Origin: Pseudanabaena yagii GIHE-NHR1
Lineage (GTDB): Bacteria; Cyanobacteriota; Cyanobacteriia; Pseudanabaenales; Pseudanabaenaceae
Assembly (NCBI RefSeq): GCF_012863495.1
Contig: NZ_JAAVJL010000001.1
Location: 1,612,001-1,676,000 of the forward strand
Reading direction: 5' to 3'
Length of the DNA stretch: 64,000 bases
Positions 33,084-42,581 of this stretch are shown in pieces (within the stretch, counting starts at the first letter, position 1; each line of letters starts with the position of its first letter). The position numbers and the translations under genes were made by a program. The notes beneath the pieces were generated by a model. It searched no databases, was not told the DNA's origin, and worked only from the letters and a program-made list of their open reading frames with translations.

Positions 33084-33392
33084 ATGCCGATCGCTATTGG
33101 AATGATCGAGACTAGAGGCTTCCCCGCAGTTGTAGAAGCAGCGGATGCCATGGTCAAAGCTGCTCGCGTTACCCTTGTGGGTTACGAAAAAATCGGTAGT
33201 GGGCGGGTTACAGTCATCATCAGAGGTGATATCTCTGAGGTGAAAGCATCCATCGCTGCTGGAGTTGACGGTGCAAACCGAGTAAATGGGGGCGAAGTTG
33301 TTTCGACTCATACCATTGCTCGACCACACGAAAACCTAGAGTATGTGCTACCTATTCGCTATACGCGAGAAGTAGAGCAATTTGCTTTTTAG
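33084..33392 (+). CDS. ccmK: Carboxysome shell hexamer protein CcmK (first copy)
   Basis: A 102-residue single BMC-domain protein forming hexamers that tile the shell facets. Motifs are [46 protein letters not shown]-type (pore loop KIGSGR), and [16 protein letters not shown] at the end. It is a close paralog of the next gene, from which it differs mainly in the C-terminal tail. Start context GCCGATCGC follows ATG. First gene of the ccmKKLMN run. Confidence 0.95.
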   Translation: MPIAIGMIETRGFPAVVEAADAMVKAARVTLVGYEKIGSGRVTVIIRGDISEVKASIAAGVDGANRVNGGEVVSTHTIARPHENLEYVLPIRYTREVEQFAF

Positions 33393-33506
33393 AGTTGTTT
33401 TATTTTGTTGCTTTTTCTGATTGTCTCAAAAAGACCCTCGAAAAACAGTATCAAAAGACTAAATTTTCATTAATTTCATTATTTATTTCTTAGGAGAACA
33501 CGAATT

Positions 33507-33848
33507 ATGGCGATCGCAGTTGGAATGATTGAAACCCTTGGTTTCCCTGCCGTTGTAGAAGCAGCCGATGCTATGGTTAAAGCTGCTCGCGTTACCTTAG
33601 TTGGCTACGAAAAGATCGGTAGTGGTCGTGTGACCGTTATCGTTCGTGGCGATGTCTCCGAAGTACAAGCTTCAGTTGCAGCAGGTACCGATTCCGTAAA
33701 GCGCGTAAACGGTGGACAAGTTCTTTCCACACACATCATTGCTCGTCCTCACGAAAACCTCGAATACGTTCTACCAATTCGCTACACCGAAGAAGTCGAG
33801 CAGTTCCGTGACAACGTAAACTCCATCCGTCCTATCAACCGCCCATAG
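33507..33848 (+). CDS. ccmK: Carboxysome shell hexamer protein CcmK (second copy)
   Basis: A 113-residue BMC protein nearly identical to the preceding one, with the same KIGSGR pore loop. The longer C-terminal tail ([17 protein letters not shown]) resembles CcmK1/CcmK2 of other beta-cyanobacteria. AGGAGA lies 8 bp before the ATG. Codon use is more biased towards preferred C-ending codons than in the first copy, consistent with high expression. Confidence 0.95.
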   Translation: MAIAVGMIETLGFPAVVEAADAMVKAARVTLVGYEKIGSGRVTVIVRGDVSEVQASVAAGTDSVKRVNGGQVLSTHIIARPHENLEYVLPIRYTEEVEQFRDNVNSIRPINRP

Positions 33849-33962
33849 TATTGGGACTTAACTAGCGCGATCGCTATAAATTTGCTGGTTTGTCTGCTCA
33901 AACTTTGGCATCTCGTATTCGCATCTTCATTTCATTCATTCTGCAAACGTACTTATAACAAC

Positions 33963-34271
33963 ATGCAAATTGCTAGAGTTTGCGGTACGGTCGTCAGTAC
34001 CTACAAAGAGTCAAATCTATCTGGAAGCAAGTTTCTGCTCTTGCAGCTTGTCGATCTCCAAGGACAGTTACTTCCAGATTACGAAGTTGCCACTGATACT
34101 GTCGGTGCTGGCGTAGATGAATGGGTGTTATTTACTCGTGGGAGTGGTGCGAGACAGGTACGAGATAGCACAAACCGTCCGATTGATGCCGCAGTTGTCG
34201 CCATCATCGATACTGTGAGCCTGAGCGATCGCACTCTCTACAGCAAAAAATACAATGAAAGAATGCTATAG
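33963..34271 (+). CDS. ccmL: Carboxysome pentamer vertex protein CcmL
   Basis: 102 residues from ATG 33963. The frame is open further upstream but the family starts at MQIARVCGTVVST. CcmL/EutN-fold pentamers close the twelve vertices. Signature parts are LLLQLVDLQG, VATDTVGAGVDEWVLFTRGSGAR and AAVVAIIDTVS. Follows ccmK by 115 bp. Confidence 0.95.
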   Translation: MQIARVCGTVVSTYKESNLSGSKFLLLQLVDLQGQLLPDYEVATDTVGAGVDEWVLFTRGSGARQVRDSTNRPIDAAVVAIIDTVSLSDRTLYSKKYNERML

Positions 34272-34417
34272 AGATATGCCGATCTTGGCGCTAGATAAGT
34301 AAAAAAGTTTTCCGACGTTGTAGCTTAAGTTGTTATTTGGAGGTGCGCTTTTGAGCCACTGATCATCTTGATTTTGATAGTCAGGATATCGGTAAGACTT
34401 AAAAGTGCAGGTTCACT

Positions 34418-36448
34418 ATGGTAGTTCGTAGCTTTGCTGCCCCCCCTACACCTTGGTCTAGGAATTTGGCAGAACCCAAAATCGATCCATCCGCCTACGT
34501 TCATTCTTTTTCCAATCTAATTGGCGACGTTTATATCGGCGCTAATGTTTTGATTGCCCCAGGCACGTCGATTCGTGCGGACGAGGGCAATCCTTTTCAT
34601 ATTGGTAATAGTACGAACGTCCAAGATGGTGTTGTCATTCATGGTCTAGAAAAAGGTCGCGTGGTTGGCGATGACGGCAAAGAATATTCCGTCTGGATTG
34701 GAAATAGTACTTCCATCACGCACATGGCTCTTATCCATGGGCCAGCTTATATTGGCAATAACTGCTTTATTGGGTTCCGCTCAACGGTATTTAATGCGCG
34801 GGTCGGTGACGGCTGCATTATTTCCTTACATGCTCTTGTCCAAGATGTAGAAATTCCTGCGGGTAAATATGTTCCTTCTGGTGCAGTGATTACAACGCAG
34901 CAACAAGCCGATCTGCTACCGAATGTGCGGGAATCAGACCAAAACTTTGCGAGTCATGTTGTCGGTATCAACGAGTCCTTGAGACAAGGTTATCGCTGTG
35001 CTGCTGATATTGCCTGCATTACACCGATCCGCCAACAACAAGAAAACTCGACATCATCAAGCAGCAATTCTGTTGCCAGTTTTAAAACACAGCTTAATAC
35101 GCAACATTCTAATCAAATTAATCAGAACTTTACAGATATACAAGCACAGAGGAATGGATCTATGGCTGGGGATTTAGCGCAGCAAATACGACAATTTTTA
35201 GGTCAAGGCTACCATGTTGCAGTTGAGTATGCAGATGTGCGTCGCTTCCGTAGTGGCTCTTGGCAATCTTCTGCTATTCCACATACATCTGAAGCTTCAA
35301 CAGTAATTGCGGCTGTACAAAATGCTTTAGTAGAAAATGAAGGTGAATATGTTCGCTTGGTTGCGGTTGACCCCAAGGCAAAGCGTCGTGTTTCCGAAAC
35401 TATTATTCAACGTCCCAGTGATAAAGCAGCAGTAATCAGCAATGCTGCACCTAGCGTCAGCAATGGTAGTGCACCTAAAGCAGCCTCGAACGGTTCTGCG
35501 GTTAGTGCTAACAGTGCCGATATTGCAGGTCAGGTGCGTCAACTCTTAGCTCAAGGCTATCGCATTAGTACAGAATATGCTGATGCCCGTCGTTTCCGTT
35601 CTGCCGCATGGCAAACTGGTCCTGCAATCGATGCATCCAGTGAATCTAGCGTGATTGCCGCTTTAAATAATATTCTTGCTGAGCATGAAGGTGAATATGT
35701 CCGTTTAGTTGGTGTTGATCCTAAGGCAAAGCGTCGTGTTACAGAAACCATCATTCAACGTGCTGATAGCCAAGCTGTAAGTATTGGTCAATCGAATGGC
35801 AATGGTGCATCGGCAAGTTCCACTGCTCCTCGCGCCAATGGTGTTACGAGTGGTGATGTTGCATCTACTGTCGGTCAACTGTTGGCTCAAGGTTATCGCC
35901 TTAGTGTTGAACATGCGGATGAGCGCCATTTCCGTACTACTTCTTGGCAGACTCTTCCTGCGATTACTGCTAACAACCCAGCCGCCGCGATCGCTGCTTT
36001 AGATAATTACATTGCTGAATATAGCGATGAATATGTGCGTCTTGTTGGTGTTGACACCAAGTTAAAGCGCCGTGTCGTTGAACTACTAGTACATCGTCCT
36101 GGCGGTCAGCCCGTAGCGGCAACTCGTACTGCGGTTAAGGTCAGCAACTCTAGCAATAGCTCCTATGGTGGCGGTGCTGGCAAGCTTAGCGCTGATATGC
36201 TATCTCGTATTCGTCAGCTATTGGCTCAGGGCTACCGTATTGGTACTGAACATGCCGATGAGCGCCATTTCCGCACTAGTTCTTGGTTTAGCTGTTCACC
36301 GATCGCTACCTCTAATGAGTCGGAAGTAATTCGTGCATTGGAAGCTTGTTTAGATGAGCATGGTGATGAATATGTGCGCTTACTAGGTATTGATCCTAAA
36401 GCTAAGCGTCGTGTATTTGAAGGAATCATTCAACGTCCTGCAAAGTAA
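34418..36448 (+). CDS. ccmM: Carboxysome scaffold CcmM: gamma-carbonic anhydrase domain plus four RbcS-like modules
   Basis: A 676-residue protein that clusters Rubisco. The N-terminal left-handed beta-helix (about 15-200) has the gamma-CA His ligands (VIHG and THMALIHG) and the Cys pair CAADIAC, equivalent to the redox disulfide of active CcmM in T. elongatus. Linkers then separate four SSUL modules (about 250-330, 368-450, 485-570, 588-675), each with GQ/AQGYxxxxExAD, RRFR/RHFR, EYVRL and KxKRRV. Only the fourth module has a Cys pair (FSCSP and LEACL). An internal ATG at 35162 with AGAGGA 8 bp upstream would produce the short, SSUL-only isoform. Confidence 0.95.
   Translation: MVVRSFAAPPTPWSRNLAEPKIDPSAYVHSFSNLIGDVYIGANVLIAPGTSIRADEGNPFHIGNSTNVQDGVVIHGLEKGRVVGDDGKEYSVWIGNSTSITHMALIHGPAYIGNNCFIGFRSTVFNARVGDGCIISLHALVQDVEIPAGKYVPSGAVITTQQQADLLPNVRESDQNFASHVVGINESLRQGYRCAADIACITPIRQQQENSTSSSSNSVASFKTQLNTQHSNQINQNFTDIQAQRNGSMAGDLAQQIRQFLGQGYHVAVEYADVRRFRSGSWQSSAIPHTSEASTVIAAVQNALVENEGEYVRLVAVDPKAKRRVSETIIQRPSDKAAVISNAAPSVSNGSAPKAASNGSAVSANSADIAGQVRQLLAQGYRISTEYADARRFRSAAWQTGPAIDASSESSVIAALNNILAEHEGEYVRLVGVDPKAKRRVTETIIQRADSQAVSIGQSNGNGASASSTAPRANGVTSGDVASTVGQLLAQGYRLSVEHADERHFRTTSWQTLPAITANNPAAAIAALDNYIAEYSDEYVRLVGVDTKLKRRVVELLVHRPGGQPVAATRTAVKVSNSSNSSYGGGAGKLSADMLSRIRQLLAQGYRIGTEHADERHFRTSSWFSCSPIATSNESEVIRALEACLDEHGDEYVRLLGIDPKAKRRVFEGIIQRPAK
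35148..35164 (+). promoter_or_regulatory. Internal ribosome-binding site and start for short CcmM isoform
   Basis: AGAGGA (35148-35153) is followed after 8 bp by ATG 35162, just before the first SSUL module. Internal initiation producing the short CcmM form is established in Synechococcus. The sequence here supports the same mechanism with an ATG. Confidence 0.7.
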
Positions 36449-36560
36449 CGTGTTTAGAGAACCTCGCAAAGCGAGGTTCTCTATTTAGAAAAGTAATTAG
36501 CGAGTAATTGTTGTCAAGAACTTAGCGAAGTCCTTGATGAATTTAGAGAATTTAAAAATC

Positions 36561-37445
36561 ATGCAATCGAACTACCTACCACCTTTAGAACCCATCGGAG
36601 ATTTTCGCTCCTATGTTTGTGGGGATGTAGTGATCGATGAGACGGCAGCGATCGCATCTGGAGTATTAATCCAAGCAGATCAGGGTGGCAAGATTATGAT
36701 TGGTGCAGGGGTATGTATCGGTATGGGAGCAGTGCTGCACGCTCAAGGGGGACTATTAGAAATTGGGGCAGGTGCAAATCTGGGAGCGGGGGTTTTAGTA
36801 TATGGCACTAGCAGAATTGGTGAAGGTGCTTGTATTGGGGCTTCTAGTTCCATTGTGCGGGCGGTAATTGCTAAGGGGGCGATCGTACCTCCCTGTTCGT
36901 TAATTAGTGGGTTAGATCAAACTGCCGTGGAGAAAGAGGTAAGTCCTGCGATCGCCCAAGATTTAGAAACAAGTTTAGAAACAAATAAAATTCCTTCACC
37001 CACAAATTATTCATTTACCCATACCTATTCTGCTGCTCAGCCTTTAAAAAACAAATTTGTGTCAGCGAATTTTGCCCAGTCGCCTGTGTCTCTGGAGCAA
37101 TCTGACAATCTCAATAGTGACAATATTATTGAGCGATCGACCACAGAGACCTATGTGCATACCAGTGTCACTGCTACGCCTGAGAGTGTAATTGCCAACT
37201 CGGTCGAGCGCACAGTCACCGAAACTCAGGTGGAAATTCCGAATGAGCCTATTGCTGAGCAGTCTGTGGAATCCACAGTAATTTCTGAAGATGCTTCTGG
37301 GCAAGCGTTAAGTGATGAGTCAATTAGTCCAGAGCAGACAGGTTCTGATTTGACCACCATCAATGCAGCAAATTCAGCACAGGCTAAGGCATATGCTCAA
37401 GCTCAAATCAACCGCTACATTAAGAGACTTTTTCCACAAAACTAA
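36561..37445 (+). CDS. ccmN: Carboxysome adaptor CcmN
   Basis: About 294 residues from ATG 36561. An in-frame ATG at 36537 is an alternative; the family usually begins a few residues before LPPLEPIG. An N-terminal hexapeptide-repeat beta-helix (about 1-130: IMIGAGVCIGMGAVLHAQGG etc.) binds CcmM. A long low-complexity acidic linker (about 130-270) ends in an amphipathic helix (AKAYAQAQINRYIKRLFPQ), the encapsulation peptide that contacts the CcmK shell. The linker is longer than in many homologs. Last gene of the carboxysome run. Confidence 0.93.
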   Translation: MQSNYLPPLEPIGDFRSYVCGDVVIDETAAIASGVLIQADQGGKIMIGAGVCIGMGAVLHAQGGLLEIGAGANLGAGVLVYGTSRIGEGACIGASSSIVRAVIAKGAIVPPCSLISGLDQTAVEKEVSPAIAQDLETSLETNKIPSPTNYSFTHTYSAAQPLKNKFVSANFAQSPVSLEQSDNLNSDNIIERSTTETYVHTSVTATPESVIANSVERTVTETQVEIPNEPIAEQSVESTVISEDASGQALSDESISPEQTGSDLTTINAANSAQAKAYAQAQINRYIKRLFPQN

Positions 37446-37462
37446 ACTTTAACGTTATTTCG

Positions 37463-37604
37463 ATATAGCCACGTCGTGCAAAGCACGACGTGGCTATATT
37501 TTTTCGGGACAATTTGAAACGTGCTTTGAGAGAGGGGTTGCGTCGCAAACCCTCTCTCAAAGTACAAAAGTAAAAGCCTTGCTAAACGAGGCTTTTACTT
37601 TTGT
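37463..37604. repeat. Three consecutive hairpins after ccmN
   Basis: ATATAGCCACGTCGTGC/inverse around AAA (37463-37499), CTTTGAGAGAGGGGTTGCG/near-inverse (37524-37562), and ACAAAAGTAAAAGCCT/inverse (37564-37604). Each has its own arm sequence. The first is a likely operon terminator. The set is followed by CCGAACTGACGTTAGG near 37629, the terminal motif of the repeats at 8905 and 16121. Confidence 0.75.
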
Positions 37605-37644
37605 GCTTTGAAAATTTGTCAGCTTAACCCGAACTGACGTTAGG

Positions 37645-38037
37645 TATCAAATGTCATCCAATAAGGTCTGGGCAGACTGTCTTAGAACCGATAAATTTAG
37701 ATATATCTAATTTTGAGATTATCTTTGCTTTTGTCAGTTCGATTATCTATTTGTAATCATGCTTACAAGATCAGTGATAAAGATCACTCAAATTTGATAC
37801 TTAAATTACATCCTTATTTAAATTTAGCGATTATCATTAGTATTACAAAAGCGACTTTTTTGTGATTGCGAGAATATTTACAGCTAAATTGTGATGAGTA
37901 ATTGTCAGTAGAGTATTGATGCTTTGACAAAATTACCGAGTAATTTTTAGACACAGCTCGTATTAAGGCACAGGAAACAAAAAGACGTAAATTTGTCATT
38001 ATTGGCGTTGGGACAACGTTGTTGGAGGGATATGAAG
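37645..38037. other. A/T-rich intergenic region
   Basis: No gene or repeat recognised between the hairpin cluster and the small exported peptide, apart from general A/T richness. Confidence 0.4.
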
Positions 38038-38217
38038 ATGAATAGCACTTTTAGCCTTAAATCTAGTATTGCCTTGCTAGTTCTGGGTGCTGCGATGATG
38101 GCATCTCCCAAGCAACCAGTACAATCAACATCAGATGCACTCATTTCTTACCAACCAGAGATCGCTGCTTCTGCGGTGGGGGCGATCGCTAATGCTATGC
38201 AGTATGAAGTTACTTAG
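38038..38217 (+). CDS. Small exported protein, unassigned
   Basis: A 59-residue frame from ATG 38038, with GGAGGG 8 bp upstream; ATG 38032 is too close to it. A signal-like N-terminus (FSLKSSIALLVLGAAMMAS) is followed by a short mature part (DALISYQPEIAASAVGAIAN). No family was recognised. A terminator hairpin directly follows, so it is an independent short transcript. Confidence 0.55.
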   Translation: MNSTFSLKSSIALLVLGAAMMASPKQPVQSTSDALISYQPEIAASAVGAIANAMQYEVT

Positions 38218-38227
38218 TATTTATAAA

Positions 38228-38270
38228 TTCAAAAATAAAGGCGGCGCATCGCGCCGCCTTTATTTTTGAA
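38228..38270. terminator. 20-bp stem terminator
   Basis: TTCAAAAATAAAGGCGGCGC and exact inverse around ATC. GC-rich apex with A/T flanks on both sides. Confidence 0.85.
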
Positions 38271-38333
38271 AACTAAGTTTAAAAAGGTAGAATACTAAAG
38301 AAAATTTTTGGCTTTGGTGGACAAGGGGCTATT

Positions 38334-40415
38334 TTGGAAAAAGGTACGCTAGTCGAAGTGAAATTGCATGGCGATCGCCGCCTTGTCGTGATTGATCGTC
38401 CTGAAGGCAAAAAGCACTTTCAAGCGATCGATGAAAATGGCAATACCCACACGATCCACCCCCGCGAGATTAATTACATTATTAAGGCTAGTGGTGAAAG
38501 CTCTAGCTTTACCTACACACAAATCCCTTCATTCTTGCAAAAAGTAGAAAACTTTCTCGATCCCTCTAGCCTCGAAGTTGCTTGGGAAATTTTGATCGAA
38601 GACAATCAACCCACTAACCCTAGCAATCTTGCCAATCTCCTATTTTCAGAAGTTTCTGCGGTTACGTCCTACGCTTCCTATTGCCTATTAAGTAGTGACA
38701 AAATTTACTTCAAACAAAAGGGCGATCTCTACGAACCCCGCTCAAATTCCCAAGTCTCAGAGTTAAAACATCAAGCGGAAGCCGCCGCCCAACGCGCTAA
38801 ATTAATTGAGGAGTTTCAGAATAAGCTAACGACGAAGCTATCGGGTGGTGAAGTCACATGGACTACGAGCGATCGCAGTCGGTTAGATTGTCTAGAACGT
38901 TACGCACTTAATGGTGATGAAGCCTCCGATAAAGCCGCCGCCCAAGAGTTACTGAGCTTTGCTAAACGTCCTAAAAATGAACAGGCTGCATTTCAAATGT
39001 TGGTTGACCTTGGCATTTGGAGCGAACATGAAAACCTGAATTTGCTGCGTAGCCAGATTCCGATTCGCTTTGCTAATGAATTGATTGCTGCTGCACAGGA
39101 ATGTTTCACTGCGCCCATCCCTGACCATATGGGAGACCTGCGCCGCGATCTCACCCATCTGCATGTCTATACGATTGATGATATCAGCACCACCGAAATC
39201 GATGATGGTCTGAGTATTGAGACCTTAGCAGATGGTCGCAAGCGGATTTGGATTCATATTGCTGATCCCACACGCTGGCTTGATCCCGACAGTCCCTTAG
39301 ATCGGGATGCGCGTAAGCGTGGCACAAGTGTCTACTTGCCCACAGGTGTGATCCCAATGTTCCCCATCGAACTAGCGGCAGGTCCCATGAGCTTGATCGA
39401 GAATAAGGTCTGTCATGCGGTTTCTTTTGCGGTCGATCTTGATGAGGTGGGTGCAGTTGCTCATTACGAAATTGTGACAAGTTTGGTGAAGCCGAACTAT
39501 CGCCTCACCTATGAAGATGTCGAAGAAATGCTGCAACTCGGCGTAGAGGATGATCTCGATCGCCTTGCCGACTTTGCTCGCCTTCGCAAAAAATGGCGTG
39601 TTGATCAGGGTGCGATCGAAATTCATTTACCCGATACCAGCGTCAAGGTTGACTCGAAAAATGGCGATCGCCTGACCTTAGAACTGATGGAAGATACATT
39701 CTCTCGACAACTAGTCGCCGAGATGATGATCCTCGCTGGCGAGGTCGCCGCTAAGTTTGCACAAACAAATAACATTCCTATCCCCTATCGCTACCAAGAA
39801 CAACCCGAATTACCGCCCCTCGATACCTTGATGCAGTTACCATCGGGGCCTGTGCGCGAATTTGCGATCTGTCGCTGTATGACTAAAGGCTCACTAGGGC
39901 TATATGCTTCGCGCCATGCAGGTTTGGGACTTGATGCCTATGCACAGGTGACATCCCCAATTCGTCGCTATAGTGATTTGCTAGCCCATTGGCAAATCAA
40001 GGCTTTCTTGCGTGGTGAGCCTCTGCCCTTTACGGCAGAAATGCTGACAGCAATTTTACAGGCGATCGATCCTGCGATTTGGGATGCCAATCAGGTTGAG
40101 CGACAATCGGTCAAATATTGGAGCTTAGAATATCTGCGTCGTAATAAGGATGTGGTGTGGGAAGCGTTGATGCTGGATTGGTTGCGCGAAAATGAAAAGC
40201 TGGCTCTAGTCTTGATCGAAGATTTGGGCTTGAAGTTACCGATGCGAATTAATCGCCAGATCCAAGTGGGCGACAATCTCCAAATCAGAACCTCCGATGT
40301 CGATCCCCGCAAGGACATAATTTATTTCCAAGAAGTGCAGCAGTCCACATCTCCTCTAGAAATAGAGATGGAAAGAAATATCGATCGGATCGAATCAGAG
40401 TATGCCACTCTTTGA
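38334..40415 (+). CDS. RNase II/R-family exoribonuclease
   Basis: A 693-residue 3'-5' exoribonuclease with a short N-terminal SH3/OB-type region and a central RNB domain (about 255-580). The catalytic acids lie in TIDDISTTEIDDGLSIE, followed by IHIADPTRWLDPDSPLDRDARKR-type and SVYLPTGVIPMFP signatures. RYSDLLAHWQIKAFLRGE closes the active site. It is compact, as in cyanobacterial RNase II/VacB homologs. The start is TTG 38334 with AAGGGG 5 bp upstream. Its 3' end overlaps the next (broken) gene by 14 bp. Confidence 0.9.
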   Translation: MEKGTLVEVKLHGDRRLVVIDRPEGKKHFQAIDENGNTHTIHPREINYIIKASGESSSFTYTQIPSFLQKVENFLDPSSLEVAWEILIEDNQPTNPSNLANLLFSEVSAVTSYASYCLLSSDKIYFKQKGDLYEPRSNSQVSELKHQAEAAAQRAKLIEEFQNKLTTKLSGGEVTWTTSDRSRLDCLERYALNGDEASDKAAAQELLSFAKRPKNEQAAFQMLVDLGIWSEHENLNLLRSQIPIRFANELIAAAQECFTAPIPDHMGDLRRDLTHLHVYTIDDISTTEIDDGLSIETLADGRKRIWIHIADPTRWLDPDSPLDRDARKRGTSVYLPTGVIPMFPIELAAGPMSLIENKVCHAVSFAVDLDEVGAVAHYEIVTSLVKPNYRLTYEDVEEMLQLGVEDDLDRLADFARLRKKWRVDQGAIEIHLPDTSVKVDSKNGDRLTLELMEDTFSRQLVAEMMILAGEVAAKFAQTNNIPIPYRYQEQPELPPLDTLMQLPSGPVREFAICRCMTKGSLGLYASRHAGLGLDAYAQVTSPIRRYSDLLAHWQIKAFLRGEPLPFTAEMLTAILQAIDPAIWDANQVERQSVKYWSLEYLRRNKDVVWEALMLDWLRENEKLALVLIEDLGLKLPMRINRQIQVGDNLQIRTSDVDPRKDIIYFQEVQQSTSPLEIEMERNIDRIESEYATL

Positions 40416-40919
40416 ATTTACCTTAAAGTTTAGTCTCCCAAATTCTCAAATTGATCCTAATGCTTATATTGAGAAACTATATGAAAATGGCTGTGACGAT
40501 GCCTTAATTGGTATTGGAACTAAGGGATATATTGCTCTTGATTTCATCCGTGAGGCATCATCAGCTTATGAGGCAATTTACAGTGCTATTACTGATGTAA
40601 AAGCAGTGATTCCCAAATCAAGGTTAATTGAAGCAACTACAGATTGTGTTAGTTTAACGTAAACTGTAAAATCCTTGGATGTTCTTGGCAAAACGCAAGA
40701 AATCTCATGATCAAAGATAAGATAATCTCTCCTTTCACTGTTTATGAAGGGACTCCTTCAATTTGGTGTTTAGCAGATATTCTCATTTGGTTACGGAATG
40801 AGAAAACTTATGAAATTGATAAAGCTTTGTTAGAAGTTTCTAAAACCAATATGAATTTTAATCTTGCTAGAAGCTGGGAAAATCAGCTCAAGAGATTCAA
40901 GAAAATACTAAAGATTTAA
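40402..40919 (+). pseudogene. Frameshifted HTH DNA-binding protein
   Basis: The first frame (40402-40662) encodes 86 residues ending VSLT at a TAA. In another frame the translation from about 40669 reads CKILGCSWQNARNLMIKDK and continues through 40919 (TVYEGTPSIWCLADILIWLR). Joined, VSLT-(D/x)-KILGCSxQNARxLM forms a helix-turn-helix of the AlpA/excisionase-like kind, followed by a wing with SxWxLADxLxWL. A small deletion plus stop separates the halves. Both halves look otherwise conserved, so the lesion is probably recent. It overlaps the RNase gene start-to-stop, so it was once in its operon. Confidence 0.7.
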
Positions 40920-41011
40920 TTGTTTGATTAATAAACCTAAGAATATTTAATTAATCTATACTTTATGGCTTACTCAGATTTATAGACTATTTTTATAAAT
41001 TTTTATAAGAT

Positions 41012-42304
41012 ATGAATTACGTTATTAAAATACCAAAAGAAATTGTAGAAATATCATTTCGCAATGCCTTATCATATCCTAAAATTACAAGGGGTAATTT
41101 TTTTAGTGATATTAGAAAAGCTTTTAAGGCAGAACTAGAAACATTATTTGAGAAACAAGGGATAATAGTAAATCGAAATCAATCGTTAGGATATACAAAT
41201 TTTTCAAAGAATTCTAATTTGTTTAATATGTCTCCTATCACTAAAGTTATCAACAGCAAAAAAGATATTTTAGTAAAAATTGATGCGGTTTTTTGTGCTG
41301 GATATGGACATGATGACTATAGCCTACGAGCGATTAATTATATAGATAGGGAGATGCTTGCACTACCTTCACTTTTACCATTTCGAGCGGTTGAAAACTT
41401 TTCTCTGGGTAATATTGCAATACTAATTGAAAATAAAAATTATCAAATAGCTATCGAAACCGATGAAGGAATTAACTTAGCTGGATATACTTATGATATT
41501 TCCGATAGAAAAAGAAAATCCTATATATGTTTACTAGGAATTCACTTTAGCAAAGATATTATTTTAAATATTTTCCAAGAATCCACAATTCAGTGTAATC
41601 ATCTGCCAGAAATCTTAGATGAGATTAGAATTGATAATTCTTTTTTCCCTGTCACCTTCATCTGTAGAAACTGCGGCAAGGTTTTAACATGTTCTTGTTT
41701 TGAAGAATATCTAAATATAAAAAATGGATTAACAGTAAGAGGTATAGATATAACAGTCAAGGAAAATATATGTCACTTATGTACTGGAGATATTCCAAGG
41801 CAAGAGTATTTATGCTCTCCTACTCCATCTGCTTTTCTAAAAAGATATATGCCTTATCAATACCTTTTCTCGTTAAAAAAATATAGAACATTTATTTTCC
41901 CAACGCAAAAAGAGTATAAAGAAATAGAAAATGAAGTTAGAGAAGCATTTAACTACCCAAAAATCGGAGAAAAATGGATCTCTGAAACTATTCTTTATAA
42001 GATGGTTCAAGTACTTTTTCCATCCTTAGATGTAATACATCATTACAGAGGTAAAGAGCTTGAAGGTTTAGAAATTGACATATGGATACCTAGTTTAAAG
42101 ATTGGGATCGAGTATCAAGGGATTCAGCACTTTGAAATTATTGAACATTGGGGAGGAGAAGATGGTCTTAGAAAAAGAAAACAAAATGATCAAAAGAAGA
42201 AAGAACTTTGTAAGTCTCTTGGTTATAAGTTGATTGAATTTCGGTATGACGAAAATTTAACCGAAAAAAGGCTGCAAAATAAGTTGAAATCTATTCTGTT
42301 TTAA
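41012..42304 (+). CDS. Orphan zinc-ribbon protein with PD-(D/E)XK-like nuclease domain
   Basis: A 430-residue, A/T-rich gene with many Lys and Ile codons, unlike its neighbours. The middle has paired Cys motifs (CRNCGK, CSCF, CHLC; about 220-260), a likely zinc ribbon. The C-terminal 110 residues read EIDIWIPSLKIGIEYQGIQH then KQNDQKKKELCKSLGYKLIEF. This is the E/D-x-D, (I)GIEYQG and K pattern of Vsr/PD-(D/E)XK endonuclease-like proteins. The N-terminal half is unassigned. There is no partner methyltransferase. Likely horizontally acquired, and a defence or mobile-element function is possible. Confidence 0.6.
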   Translation: MNYVIKIPKEIVEISFRNALSYPKITRGNFFSDIRKAFKAELETLFEKQGIIVNRNQSLGYTNFSKNSNLFNMSPITKVINSKKDILVKIDAVFCAGYGHDDYSLRAINYIDREMLALPSLLPFRAVENFSLGNIAILIENKNYQIAIETDEGINLAGYTYDISDRKRKSYICLLGIHFSKDIILNIFQESTIQCNHLPEILDEIRIDNSFFPVTFICRNCGKVLTCSCFEEYLNIKNGLTVRGIDITVKENICHLCTGDIPRQEYLCSPTPSAFLKRYMPYQYLFSLKKYRTFIFPTQKEYKEIENEVREAFNYPKIGEKWISETILYKMVQVLFPSLDVIHHYRGKELEGLEIDIWIPSLKIGIEYQGIQHFEIIEHWGGEDGLRKRKQNDQKKKELCKSLGYKLIEFRYDENLTEKRLQNKLKSILF

Positions 42305-42581
42305 ACCTTTCGATATAAGGTTTAAAGCACTTGTATCACATCTACATACATTGATCATTGAAAGACATTTCCACTATCGTTATTAAGTAGTCACATATAT
42401 AAAGCGATCACATCGAACCTAAATCCATCAACATTAAAATTTCACTATTAGGGCTGATTCTGTCTTCAAATGCCCTGTATACAAGCATTGATCCAAAACT
42501 CATTTTTTTGTAAAGCTTTTTCGCAAAATTGCAATATACTAGATAGGCTGTCAAGTTTTCAACAGTAACAAGGAAGGAGCT
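42305..42581. promoter_or_regulatory. Leader region of rpsD
   Basis: About 277 bp without a gene. The segment AAACCTTTCGATATAAGGTTT (42303-42323) can form a weak hairpin after the nuclease gene, and AAGGAAGGAGC precedes the rpsD ATG. S4 often represses its own mRNA, but no specific S4-binding fold was recognised here. Confidence 0.4.

Noticed and set aside
33882-33962. Upstream extension of ccmL
   Set aside because: CcmL homologs begin at MQIARV. The extension is not conserved family sequence.
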